NCBI RefSeq assembly: GCF_022458865.1
Contig: NZ_JAJNMU010000017.1
Location: 124,001-188,000, forward strand
Source: Paenibacillus periandrae
Lineage (GTDB): Bacteria > Bacillota > Bacilli > Paenibacillales > NBRC-103111
Direction of reading: 5' to 3'
DNA: 64,000 bases
Made by a program: the position numbers and the translations under genes
Shown here: piece after piece, positions 57,526 through 64,000 of the stretch
Layout of the letters: every line of letters starts with the position of its first letter
How positions within the stretch are numbered: position 1 is the first letter of the stretch
The notes under the pieces: model-generated
Databases searched by the model: none
Seen by the model: only the letters and a program-made list of their open reading frames with translations
Told to the model about the DNA's origin: nothing

Positions 57526-58185
57526 CTAATCCAGGAGTTCTCTCTTATAGCTGAAATGTAAAACAATGGCGAGTATTATAGAAGTAATAGAAAGCACGAC
57601 TACAAGCAGTTCGCTCCATAAATAAAGGCTTAAACCAATCATGCTTAAAGGAAAAGTGATTACCATCGCACTTACATATAGCTTATTTTGAATATTCAAT
57701 GTCCCAGAACGGACTTTACTGATTCGTGGGGAAATAAAAGTAAACCCCCATCTAGCTTTTATTAGGATATAGATGGTCAAATAATTGATAATGGACATGA
57801 AAGTAGCCTGCATAAAATATTCATCTTTGGATATTTGTAGAAACTTTTCATAATCGATTTGAGCTACGACCACATTGTAGCTGACTTCTAAGAATATGTT
57901 GTAGATGTATACTAGACCAAGCATAATGATGCTGTGAAAAAACTTGAAACGAAATACGATCATCAGGCACAATAAAAAAACCAATGGTTGAATAATGGTT
58001 ATTAAATAAATCAATTTTGAAGCTTGCAGCAAGGCTGCACTAGGAGCCAAAATACAAGTTGACACAACAATAGGCATCACATATTGCTGTAACCGCATAC
58101 GAAACAAAGCCAGGGCTAACATAAAAAAGGTAGGCCAGCCCAGAAAATGGACAAGGTACTCCAGAACTTGTTCAATAGCAAACAT
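57526..58185 (-). CDS. Tandem paralog 1: multi-pass membrane protein
   Basis: A 219-residue paralog, first of the tandem set. EQVLEYLVHFLGWPTFFMLALALFRMRLQQYV is followed by ALLQASKLIYLITIIQPLVFLLC, FRFKFFHSIIMLG, ARWGFTFISPR and LHFSYKRELLD. The ATG at 58185 follows CGGAGGAATCG. A 40-base gap separates it from the small membrane protein upstream. No catalytic motif, no kinase and no soluble tail is present, so it is either a sensor, a transporter or an immunity-type protein. Confidence 0.75.
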   Translation of the reverse strand: MFAIEQVLEYLVHFLGWPTFFMLALALFRMRLQQYVMPIVVSTCILAPSAALLQASKLIYLITIIQPLVFLLCLMIVFRFKFFHSIIMLGLVYIYNIFLEVSYNVVVAQIDYEKFLQISKDEYFMQATFMSIINYLTIYILIKARWGFTFISPRISKVRSGTLNIQNKLYVSAMVITFPLSMIGLSLYLWSELLVVVLSITSIILAIVLHFSYKRELLD

Positions 58186-58225
58186 ATCGATTCCTCCGAC
58201 CTATTATTTTGTGCCTCGCAGCTAT

Positions 58226-58537
58226 CTATTCCATAGCTTCCCTATGGCAAGCCTCCCTGATCACGACAAACCTCAAAACAATAACCATTACTTGTAGCAG
58301 CATGGCGATATGGGTATCGAAATAAAAGAGTGCAAAGCTGGATAGCATCAGGATGACAAGTGTAAAGAAATAGGTCGGCATCATCCGCTTGTTTTTTCGT
58401 GCTGTCTGGCTGAGGCAAAATACAAGAAAAGTTTCAAGGCTGAAATTGATTAAATAAATAGGAGGTAGCACTGATATAGCAGTATGGAAGCTGTAATAAT
58501 TTGCGCCCAATAGGACCGCAGCCAACTCAACAATCAT
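58226..58537 (-). CDS. Small membrane protein of the agr-type operon
   Basis: A 103-residue protein with three hydrophobic segments (ELAAVLLGANYY, PIYLINFSLETFLVFCL, and FFTLVILMLSSFALFYF) plus a last LLQVMVIVLRFVVI. A charged turn QTARKNKRMM lies in the middle. Its second half (MLLQVMVIVLRFVVIREACHRE) is laid out like the C-terminal helices of the larger paralogs. It starts five bases after the XRE regulator stop, so it is cotranscribed. Not recognised beyond this. Confidence 0.65.
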   Translation of the reverse strand: MIVELAAVLLGANYYSFHTAISVLPPIYLINFSLETFLVFCLSQTARKNKRMMPTYFFTLVILMLSSFALFYFDTHIAMLLQVMVIVLRFVVIREACHREAME

Positions 58538-58542
58538 TACGT

Positions 58543-59211
58543 TTAGCTTTTGCTACGGACAGGAGAGATCGATGCTTCTTTGCCGCTTGTTTTGCCGAAT
58601 GAGAATTCAAGGCTGGCCTGATTGTTGTTGGCTACATGCCGTACAATAAGCTCGTGGTATTTGCGTTGACGGGTAGCTGATATCGTGACACAAACCCCTT
58701 CACCTGAGGCATCAAAATATAAGAAACCGCTGCGTTCGTCGTATTTGCGGATGTTATGAAAATTCACATAGAGATCAGAATCAATCTTTTTGAATCCACT
58801 CTCTTCTAAGGTATCCAGGAAATCGCTGAAGTCTCTTAATGAATCAATGCTTTTCTTTAATCGGGTCTGCTGATCCGCATATATAATATCTCTCATACCA
58901 ATTTCGATGTAGTACACTTGGCTAAGATCCACCTCAATATCAGGGGTAGCCGCGTCAGGCATTAAGTCGTGCGCTTCGAGATGCCCGGCTTTAATCATCA
59001 GTTCCTTATAGGGGTAGCCGTATGCGTTGGAGAGTTTTTGTAACGTATCGGGGGATGGCGTTATTTTTTCATTGGTGGAACGGTTTTTTTCTAATTCCAA
59101 GTCACGTATATACGCATGCGAAAGTCCGCTTTTTTTGGCTGCCTCTCTAAGGGAGATGGAACCTCGCAGACTTTCAAGAAATTTGCCAAAATTAGGGATA
59201 GCTTGTCCCAT
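58543..59211 (-). CDS. XRE-family regulator, first gene of the agr-type operon
   Basis: A 222-residue protein. The N-terminal XRE helix-turn-helix (about 8-70) reads FGKFLESLRGSISLREAAKKSGLSHAYIRDLE and then TLQKLSNAYGYPYKELM. The C-terminal 130 residues (VYYIEIGMRDIIYADQQTRL, then a beta-rich ISATRQRKYHELIVRHV) match nothing I know and may sense a ligand. ATG 59211 with AGAGGTG upstream is chosen. It heads the minus-strand operon and is divergent from the gene at 59403. A 9-4-9 palindrome between them is the likely operator. Confidence 0.82.
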   Translation of the reverse strand: MGQAIPNFGKFLESLRGSISLREAAKKSGLSHAYIRDLELEKNRSTNEKITPSPDTLQKLSNAYGYPYKELMIKAGHLEAHDLMPDAATPDIEVDLSQVYYIEIGMRDIIYADQQTRLKKSIDSLRDFSDFLDTLEESGFKKIDSDLYVNFHNIRKYDERSGFLYFDASGEGVCVTISATRQRKYHELIVRHVANNNQASLEFSFGKTSGKEASISPVRSKS

Positions 59212-59330
59212 TAAAATCACCTCTTAATCGTTATTGTAAGGGAGCTTGTGTAGAAATGAAATAGGTTGATACGAAAATGTCGGAAGTTATTTTTATTTTC
59301 TCACATACTGCCAGTAAATTAAAGTAAACC

Positions 59331-59359
59331 TTGACGTAATGTAGTATAAATACTACATT
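59331..59359. promoter_or_regulatory. Promoter with palindromic operator between XRE gene and 59403 gene
   Basis: TTGACG (59331-59336) and TACATT (59354-59359), 17 bases apart, form a plus-strand promoter. The perfect dyad AATGTAGTA-TAAA-TACTACATT (59338-59359) fills the spacer and overlaps the -10 box. A repressor, most likely the divergent XRE protein, could block it. Confidence 0.65.
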
Positions 59360-59402
59360 TATCACAGGGGGAGCCATACATGAATCGGGAGGGGGATACA
59401 TA

Positions 59403-59840
59403 TTGAAAGACAAAAGCATGAAGCGTTGGAGCACCTACGAGCCCTTTTTTATTGAGTTTAACGGATACAAGATTGCTGATATTGTCGTTACCAGTCATGC
59501 CCTGTCCCGATGGTCGGAACGAGTGGATAGCGACCAAGGTAATATCGACTACATATGCACCTTCTTATGGGAGGTATTGAAAAACAATCGGATTCAGCCC
59601 TATTACGATAATGAAAAAGAAGTGTATTTAATCGATGATGATTTGGCCGTGGTATCCGAATTTATGGTGATTAAGGATGAAACGGATATCACGGGCAAAC
59701 CTTTGCATAAAATGATTGTTGTTACCTTTTTGGGACATTTGTCCAAAGATATTCAGCTTCGCGATTTGAAAGCGTATTATTCCTGGCTGCGGCATTCACG
59801 ACGAATGACACTGGTGAAGCATGGCAGGAAGCGCAAATGA
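59403..59840 (+). CDS. Protein of unknown function divergent from XRE regulator
   Basis: A 145-residue soluble protein. It contains VVTSHALSRWSERVDS, IDYICTFLWEVLKNNRI, VYLIDDDLAVVSEFMVIKDE and MIVVTFLGHLS, then a basic C-terminus (SRRMTLVKHGRKRK). The pattern of a His/Arg-rich first helix with later strands is reminiscent of small RelE/BrnT-like or phage nuclease folds, but I cannot assign it. TTG 59403 has GGGAGGGGG upstream; ATG 59418 is possible. The palindrome in its promoter suggests control by the XRE protein. Confidence 0.65.
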   Translation: MKDKSMKRWSTYEPFFIEFNGYKIADIVVTSHALSRWSERVDSDQGNIDYICTFLWEVLKNNRIQPYYDNEKEVYLIDDDLAVVSEFMVIKDETDITGKPLHKMIVVTFLGHLSKDIQLRDLKAYYSWLRHSRRMTLVKHGRKRK

Positions 59841-59875
59841 ACTTACAGGGTTTTACTATGTCGTAATGCCGTTGG

Positions 59876-60736
59876 TTATTCATTGCAATCATAAGGGTTG
59901 GTGGTTTGGTCCTGCCGGTATTCAGACGGTGAGCGGCCAAACCACTTTTTAAATTGCTTGGAAAAGTACAGTGCATCCCCGAAGCCGACGGATGAAGCGA
60001 CCTGCTCCACAGTCAATGTGTCCTGCAGCAGCAGTCGTGCACGCTCCATCCGTATTTTCAGCAGGAAATTCATGGGGGACATTCCGGTGTGCTGTTTGAA
60101 CATTTTCGATAAGTGAGTGCGGTGATACCCAAGGCTTTGCGCCATTTGTTCGATGGAAATTGGTTGATTGTGCTGGAGAGTCAGCCAACGGATCGCCTGT
60201 TCAATTTGCTGCTGAATCCCCGACGCCTCTTCCTTCGGAACATTGGTCTCATGATGGGATTGAGCGTATTCGGCAAGGATGAGCCGAAGATAGCCTTGGG
60301 ATTGCAAATCACTATTGGGAAGTCGCCCCTGCAGCTGGTGATCCAATTGATGAAATAAAGCATTCAGCTTCCGATGCTGCTTTGTCATATTCACAGGTCG
60401 GTGCTGTGAAAGACCCAGCATGTGCAAATATTCATCAGCCCGATTGCCCTTGAAGCCTACCCAACGATAGCTCCACGGGTTCAATTCATCCGACTCATAG
60501 CTGACCAATTCCCCGGGAAATATAAAAAAGCTGCCACCGCGTTCCAGATGATAGTCCTGCCCCATACAGCGAAAGGTTCCTTCACCCGATACCACATAGT
60601 GCACCAAGTAGTAGTCAAGCACCTGTGGACCTACCTTATGCAGCGGATTCGTCTGCGCATGCCCGCTAAAAAGCACGGATAATTCCCCTTTACTGGGATG
60701 CGGATTGAATGAGACGTGATGATGATGTGAACTCAT
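59876..60736 (-). CDS. AraC-family transcriptional regulator
   Basis: A 286-residue regulator. An N-terminal cupin-type sugar-binding domain (YYLVHYVVSGEGTF, GGSFFIFPGELVSYE, WSYRWVGFKGN) is followed by two C-terminal helix-turn-helix units (ISIEQMAQSLGYHRTHLSKMFKQHTGMSP and TVEQVASSVGFGDALYFSKQFKKWFG). ATG 60736 has GAGGTG upstream. This architecture is typical of regulators of plant-sugar utilisation, such as MelR/MsmR. The alpha-galactosidase gene at 61366 is the likely target, although bdbC lies between them. Confidence 0.9.
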   Translation of the reverse strand: MSSHHHHVSFNPHPSKGELSVLFSGHAQTNPLHKVGPQVLDYYLVHYVVSGEGTFRCMGQDYHLERGGSFFIFPGELVSYESDELNPWSYRWVGFKGNRADEYLHMLGLSQHRPVNMTKQHRKLNALFHQLDHQLQGRLPNSDLQSQGYLRLILAEYAQSHHETNVPKEEASGIQQQIEQAIRWLTLQHNQPISIEQMAQSLGYHRTHLSKMFKQHTGMSPMNFLLKIRMERARLLLQDTLTVEQVASSVGFGDALYFSKQFKKWFGRSPSEYRQDQTTNPYDCNE

Positions 60737-60812
60737 GTGGAACACCTCGATTGATTTTGATATGATGAAGTGTACATACCTATATTAGAAGGAAAACAAG
60801 GAGCGCTGAACC

Positions 60813-61244
60813 ATGGGTTGGAATCGGTTTATTAAAGAAAATGGACTACATATGTCTTGGATTGTTGCTGTAATGGCTATGTTTGGAAGCTTGTATTTTT
60901 CAGAGGTTCTGAACTACCTGCCCTGCAAGCTGTGCTGGTATCAACGAATATTGATGTACCCATTGGCGATTATACTTGGGATTGCTGCCGTTCGCAAGGA
61001 TACGAAGCAGTTTATCTATGTACTTCCTTTGAGTATATGGGGAATGGGGATTTCGCTGTATCATATCTTGATGCAAAAGACTTCCTGGTTCAAGGAAGCA
61101 GCGACTACGTGTGGGCCTGTTCCGTGTGATGTTGACTATATCAACTGGCTTGGTTTTATTACAATTCCTGTGCTGGCTTTTATGGCTTTTACATTAATTA
61201 CAATTATTCAACTTGCTCTATGGTCTGCAGTTCGTAAAGGGTAA
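60813..61244 (+). CDS. bdbC: Thiol-disulfide oxidoreductase of the DsbB/BdbC type
   Basis: A 143-residue protein with four membrane helices that reoxidises an extracytoplasmic thiol oxidase (BdbD-like) using quinone. The two redox pairs are visible: LPCKLCWYQRI in the first loop and TCGPVPCDVDYINW in the second. The length agrees with BdbC. ATG 60813 has AAGGAG upstream. No BdbD gene is adjacent. It is divergent from the AraC gene and 121 bases upstream of melA. Confidence 0.93.
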   Translation: MGWNRFIKENGLHMSWIVAVMAMFGSLYFSEVLNYLPCKLCWYQRILMYPLAIILGIAAVRKDTKQFIYVLPLSIWGMGISLYHILMQKTSWFKEAATTCGPVPCDVDYINWLGFITIPVLAFMAFTLITIIQLALWSAVRKG

Positions 61245-61365
61245 CGACAAACGTACTACATTTATCCATGTGAAAATGGTTTGTCTCCATATGCATTCCC
61301 GGTTTCTTGACGTATAGTTCTAGTTAAGGTTATGAACTTATTCAATGAACTGGGAGGCTGTTACG

Positions 61366-62664
61366 ATGTCCAAAATTACATTTTTAGGTGCAGGTAGTAC
61401 CGTATTTGCCAAAAACGTGTTGGGTGACTGTATGATGACACCTGCTTTGCAAGGCTTCGAATTGGCTTTATTCGATATTGATGCCGAGCGTCTGAAGGAT
61501 TCCGAGAACATGCTCAATAATTTGAAGCAATCGATCGGAAGCACATGCAACGTGAAAGCGTATTCGGACCGCAAGGAAGCGCTGCGCGGAGCCAAATATG
61601 TAGTTAATGCAATCCAGGTTGGCGGTTACGATCCTTGCACAATTACAGATTTTGAAATTCCGAAGAAATACGGTCTGCGTCAGACGATTGCAGACACGCT
61701 TGGAATAGGCGGGATTTTCCGTAATCTGCGGACATTGCCCGTGATGCTGGATTTTGCCAAGGACATTCAGGAGGTTTGCCCGGATGTCTGGTTCTTGAAC
61801 TATACGAACCCGATGGCTGTTCTGACGAACGGGATGAATACGTATGGCGGAGTTAAAACCGTAGGTTTGTGTCACAGTGTTCAGGCGTGCATGCCGCACT
61901 TGTTCAAGACGCTTGAGATCGATACGGAGGGCGTACAAACCAAGATCGCCGGAATCAACCATATGGCCTGGCTTTTGGAAGTGACCAAGGACGGTAAGGA
62001 TCTGTATCCGGAAATTAAACGCCGTGCCAAAGAAAAACAAAAAGAGCAGCATACGGATATGGTGCGTTATGAGCTGATGTTCCGTTTTGGCTATTATGTA
62101 ACTGAATCCTCCGAGCATAATGCCGAATACCATCCCTATTTTATTAAGAAAAATTATCCGGAGCTGATCGAACGCTTCAATATTCCACTCGATGAGTATC
62201 CACGTCGTTGTATCCGTCAAATCGAAAAATGGAAAACGATGCGCGAAGAGCTCGTTAACAACAAAAATCTGGAGCATAATCGTTCCAAGGAATACGCTTC
62301 TTTTATGCTGGAGGCCATGGAAACCAACAATCCGTTCAAAATTGGCGGTAATGTGATGAACACGGGCTTAATCACGAATTTACCTCGTGAGGCTTGCGTT
62401 GAGGTGCCTTGTCTGGTCGATTCAAGCGGGGTAACTCCGACTTATGTAGGTGATCTGCCTCCACAGCTGGCTGCCTTGAACCGTACGAACATCAACACTC
62501 AATTGTTGACCTTGGAAGCGGCGATTACCGGTAAAAAAGAGCATATTTATCATGCGGCTATGCTGGACCCGCATACAGCTGCCGAGCTGTCGATGGACGA
62601 TATCGTAGCGATGTGTGACGATCTGATTGAAGCGCATGGTAACTGGCTGCCGAAATTCGTGTGA
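61366..62664 (+). CDS. melA: Alpha-galactosidase MelA, glycoside hydrolase family 4
   Basis: A 432-residue GH4 enzyme that uses NAD+ and a divalent metal to hydrolyse alpha-galactosides such as melibiose. The N-terminal FLGAGSTVFAKNVLGDC is the NAD-binding start. NYTNPMAVLT, GLCHSVQ with the metal-binding Cys-His, and GINHMAWLLEV are GH4 landmarks. The length equals that of B. subtilis MelA, and no phosphate-sensing motif of the 6-phospho group was noted. ATG 61366 with GGGAGG upstream is preferred to the longer frame. A large palindromic repeat follows its stop. Confidence 0.94.
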   Translation: MSKITFLGAGSTVFAKNVLGDCMMTPALQGFELALFDIDAERLKDSENMLNNLKQSIGSTCNVKAYSDRKEALRGAKYVVNAIQVGGYDPCTITDFEIPKKYGLRQTIADTLGIGGIFRNLRTLPVMLDFAKDIQEVCPDVWFLNYTNPMAVLTNGMNTYGGVKTVGLCHSVQACMPHLFKTLEIDTEGVQTKIAGINHMAWLLEVTKDGKDLYPEIKRRAKEKQKEQHTDMVRYELMFRFGYYVTESSEHNAEYHPYFIKKNYPELIERFNIPLDEYPRRCIRQIEKWKTMREELVNNKNLEHNRSKEYASFMLEAMETNNPFKIGGNVMNTGLITNLPREACVEVPCLVDSSGVTPTYVGDLPPQLAALNRTNINTQLLTLEAAITGKKEHIYHAAMLDPHTAAELSMDDIVAMCDDLIEAHGNWLPKFV

Positions 62665-62673
62665 AAATAGTGT

Positions 62674-62842
62674 GAAGTGCGGTGAATAAGGGGCGCTGCG
62701 CGGCCGTAGTGTCTTACGATCGCTGTTGTTTCCGTATTTTTTGATTAGAATAAGTGATTTAGCGGTGAAAATCCGGAAACAAAGGCGAACGCTACGCTTC
62801 TCCAGAACACTACGGTCGCTCCGCTGTTATTCACCGCACTTC
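62674..62842. repeat. Nested interspersed palindromic repeat, copy 3 (169 bp)
   Basis: Three pairs of arms are nested: 62674-62688 with 62828-62842 (15 bp, perfect), 62700-62712 with 62807-62819 (13 bp, one G-T), and 62726-62734 with 62774-62782 (9 bp, perfect). The core AAAGGCGAACGCTACGCTTC resembles those at 23295 and 23590. It starts nine bases after the melA stop and has no coding potential. Confidence 0.85.
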
Positions 62843-62878
62843 GGGTGAGGGAAGTAGGAAGAGAAAAGATTAACAACG

Positions 62879-62916
62879 AAAAGGACCTTCCGAGAGAAAT
62901 ATCGGAAGGTCCTTTT
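62879..62916. terminator. Bidirectional terminator
   Basis: AAGGACCTTCCGA and TCGGAAGGTCCTT form a perfect 13-bp stem flanked by A and T runs, between melA and the convergent zinc-ribbon gene. Confidence 0.93.
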
Positions 62917-62955
62917 GGCATTAAAGGGCATGACAAAAGAGCGAAAAACTACTTG

Positions 62956-63165
62956 CTATCGCAGAAAAATAAAAGCAGCTATCAGCACAATCACGAGGCA
63001 GACGATCAAAATAATCAGCTTGCTTTTTTGAGGCTTAGCCGTGCTGTCCTTGACTAAAGCATTTCCTTCAGTACGACTGGAGAACGTTCCGCAATACTTG
63101 CATGGAAGGTGTTCCTCAACGATCTTCTCATTACATTTTGAACAATATAGCGCCTCCATTTGCAT
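62956..63165 (-). CDS. Zinc-ribbon membrane-anchored small protein
   Basis: About 69 residues. An N-terminal zinc ribbon (YCSKC and PCKYC) is followed by a polar linker and a C-terminal membrane helix (LIILIVCLVIVLIAAFIFL). This zinc_ribbon_2-plus-tail-anchor layout is frequent in Firmicutes, but no function is established. ATG 63165 is used; the TTG at 63174 and an internal ATG at 63159 are alternatives. It is convergent with melA and divergent from the deacetylase gene. Confidence 0.65.
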   Translation of the reverse strand: MQMEALYCSKCNEKIVEEHLPCKYCGTFSSRTEGNALVKDSTAKPQKSKLIILIVCLVIVLIAAFIFLR

Positions 63166-63351
63166 CACTCGCAATCTGAATGGATTTTGTCAAATGACAT
63201 TAGTTCTCTATATGTATGAGCCGCATTTGATTAAATAAATACTAAGAACGGAACAATGGAACGGGGACATATACCGAATTTCGATGGAACGTGTGCCTAT
63301 GTAATGTTATGATGAATGAAAGCGAATAACCTACGAATGGAGCGAACCTAC

Positions 63352-64000
63352 ATGATGAAGAAACGAAGCCGCGCAGGCGCTGCAGCTTTGACGGTAATCC
63401 TGTGCGGAACCTTGCTTGCAGCTTGCACTGGGACAAGCGGTTCGAAGGAGTCGGCGCAGCAGCAAGCCGAAACTGGCAAGCCAACACCTTCCGGGGCTGA
63501 TGCGATTAAAGATACGAAGCCTGCGCCTGCCCCGGAGACGGTACATGCTCCCGTGGAGCCGTCACCTGTACAGCCACCGGTGGAATCACCAGCTGCACCA
63601 GCTGAGGCACCTGCGCAGCCGCCGCTCAAGCAGCCGAGTAATCCGGCAGCTGCCATTGTGGGCAATGGGGCAGATAGCGGGTATGGAGCCTCCGGCAGCA
63701 GCACTGTAGCTGCAAATACATATAAACCACGTCAGCCCATCACAAATGACCGTAAGGATTATTCATGGTACTATATGAAGCAGCCGAAGGGTAAGGTCCC
63801 GAATTTTCCTAATGAAATCAATCAGTACACGGATAACATGAAGGCTTTGTGGGTCGGAACCGGTAAGAAAGTATACTTAACGATTGATACAGGCGGTCCG
63901 ATGGGCGATACAGAGCTCTTGATCAAATCGCTGAAGGATAATAATGCCAAAGCCAACTTTTTTATTGCTGGTTACAATGTCAAAAAAGATCCTGATTTCG
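63352..64000 (+). CDS. Polysaccharide deacetylase-like lipoprotein (3' end cut by window)
   Basis: At least 216 codons, open to the window edge. ATG 63352 with GGAG nine bases upstream gives a lipoprotein signal peptide (MMKKRSRAGAAALTVILCG, then lipobox LLAAC). A Pro/Ala/Gln-rich spacer (about residues 30-115) precedes a region where a CE4 deacetylase domain begins: KKVYLTIDTGGPMGDTELL then NAKANFFIAG. The family motif TFDDG is TIDTG here. The first Asp is kept but the metal-binding second Asp is Thr, so catalysis may be altered. Secretion to the outer membrane face is predicted. Confidence 0.8.
   Translation, partial: MMKKRSRAGAAALTVILCGTLLAACTGTSGSKESAQQQAETGKPTPSGADAIKDTKPAPAPETVHAPVEPSPVQPPVESPAAPAEAPAQPPLKQPSNPAAAIVGNGADSGYGASGSSTVAANTYKPRQPITNDRKDYSWYYMKQPKGKVPNFPNEINQYTDNMKALWVGTGKKVYLTIDTGGPMGDTELLIKSLKDNNAKANFFIAGYNVKKDPDF

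Noticed and set aside
61468..62277. Long antisense open frame (269 codons) inside melA
   Set aside because: Shadow of a strongly conserved GH4 gene; no ribosome site and no protein-like domain pattern.
1..64000. CRISPR arrays, rRNA genes, intact insertion sequences, replication origin
   Set aside because: No direct-repeat/spacer pattern, rRNA motif, complete transposase or DnaA-box cluster was seen in the window.

Overview
The window reads as a chromosomal segment of a spore-forming, low-to-moderate GC Firmicute, most likely Paenibacillus or a close relative. The evidence is an alpha/beta-type small acid-soluble spore protein, YtaF, the gene order mutM-ytaF-coaE-lytic transglycosylase-SASP-nrdR, strong AGGAGG-type ribosome binding sites with frequent TTG and GTG starts, many GAAA-loop terminators, and palindromic interspersed repeats that I associate with Paenibacillus. 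Both ends cut genes: mutM lacks its first codons and a polysaccharide deacetylase-like lipoprotein runs off the right edge.

Layout. 1-3.9 kb: conserved core genes for DNA repair, CoA synthesis, spore functions and ribonucleotide reductase control. 4.0-9.7 kb: an accessory array built on an intact tRNA-Ala(GGC). Four further tRNA-Ala-derived 3' segments follow, each with its own terminator, and between them lie gene fragments and small regulator/enzyme genes. 9.7-23.2 kb: a single-chain dihydroxyacetone kinase, small enzymes, a LysR gene and an MFS gene, a WecG/TagA glycosyltransferase, an oxidoreductase and the sulfite reductase pair cysJI. 23.2-23.8 kb: a repeat-rich spacer leading into htpG, which has a consensus sigma-A promoter and a CIRCE operator.

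26-39.9 kb: a cytochrome P450, three SDR dehydrogenases, TetR, LacI, LysR and XRE regulators, a DapA-like lyase, and a group made of an MpsC-domain protein, a molybdopterin oxidoreductase and FdhD. 40-50.8 kb: a large hybrid histidine kinase, an azoreductase, the thiO-tenI/thiD thiamine genes, a SufR-like regulator, a KDPG aldolase and DUF948/YtxH envelope-stress-type proteins. 50.8-53.9 kb: a membrane phosphodiester glycosidase-like protein and a LytTR-GGDEF-EAL protein.

53.9-59.4 kb holds the most interesting locus. It is an AT-rich, single-strand run that starts with an XRE regulator and a small membrane protein, continues through three tandem paralogous multi-pass membrane proteins, a CPBP (CAAX-type) membrane protease and a fourth membrane protein of the same architecture, and ends in agrB and a 40-codon agrD. 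No histidine kinase is present. The AgrD has Ser where Cys normally closes the ring, and the LytTR-GGDEF-EAL gene lies directly downstream. I read this as a candidate variant peptide-signalling or self-protection system with kinase-less membrane receptors. 59.4-64 kb: an unknown protein, an AraC regulator, bdbC, the GH4 alpha-galactosidase melA, a large nested palindromic repeat, a zinc-ribbon membrane protein and the truncated deacetylase.
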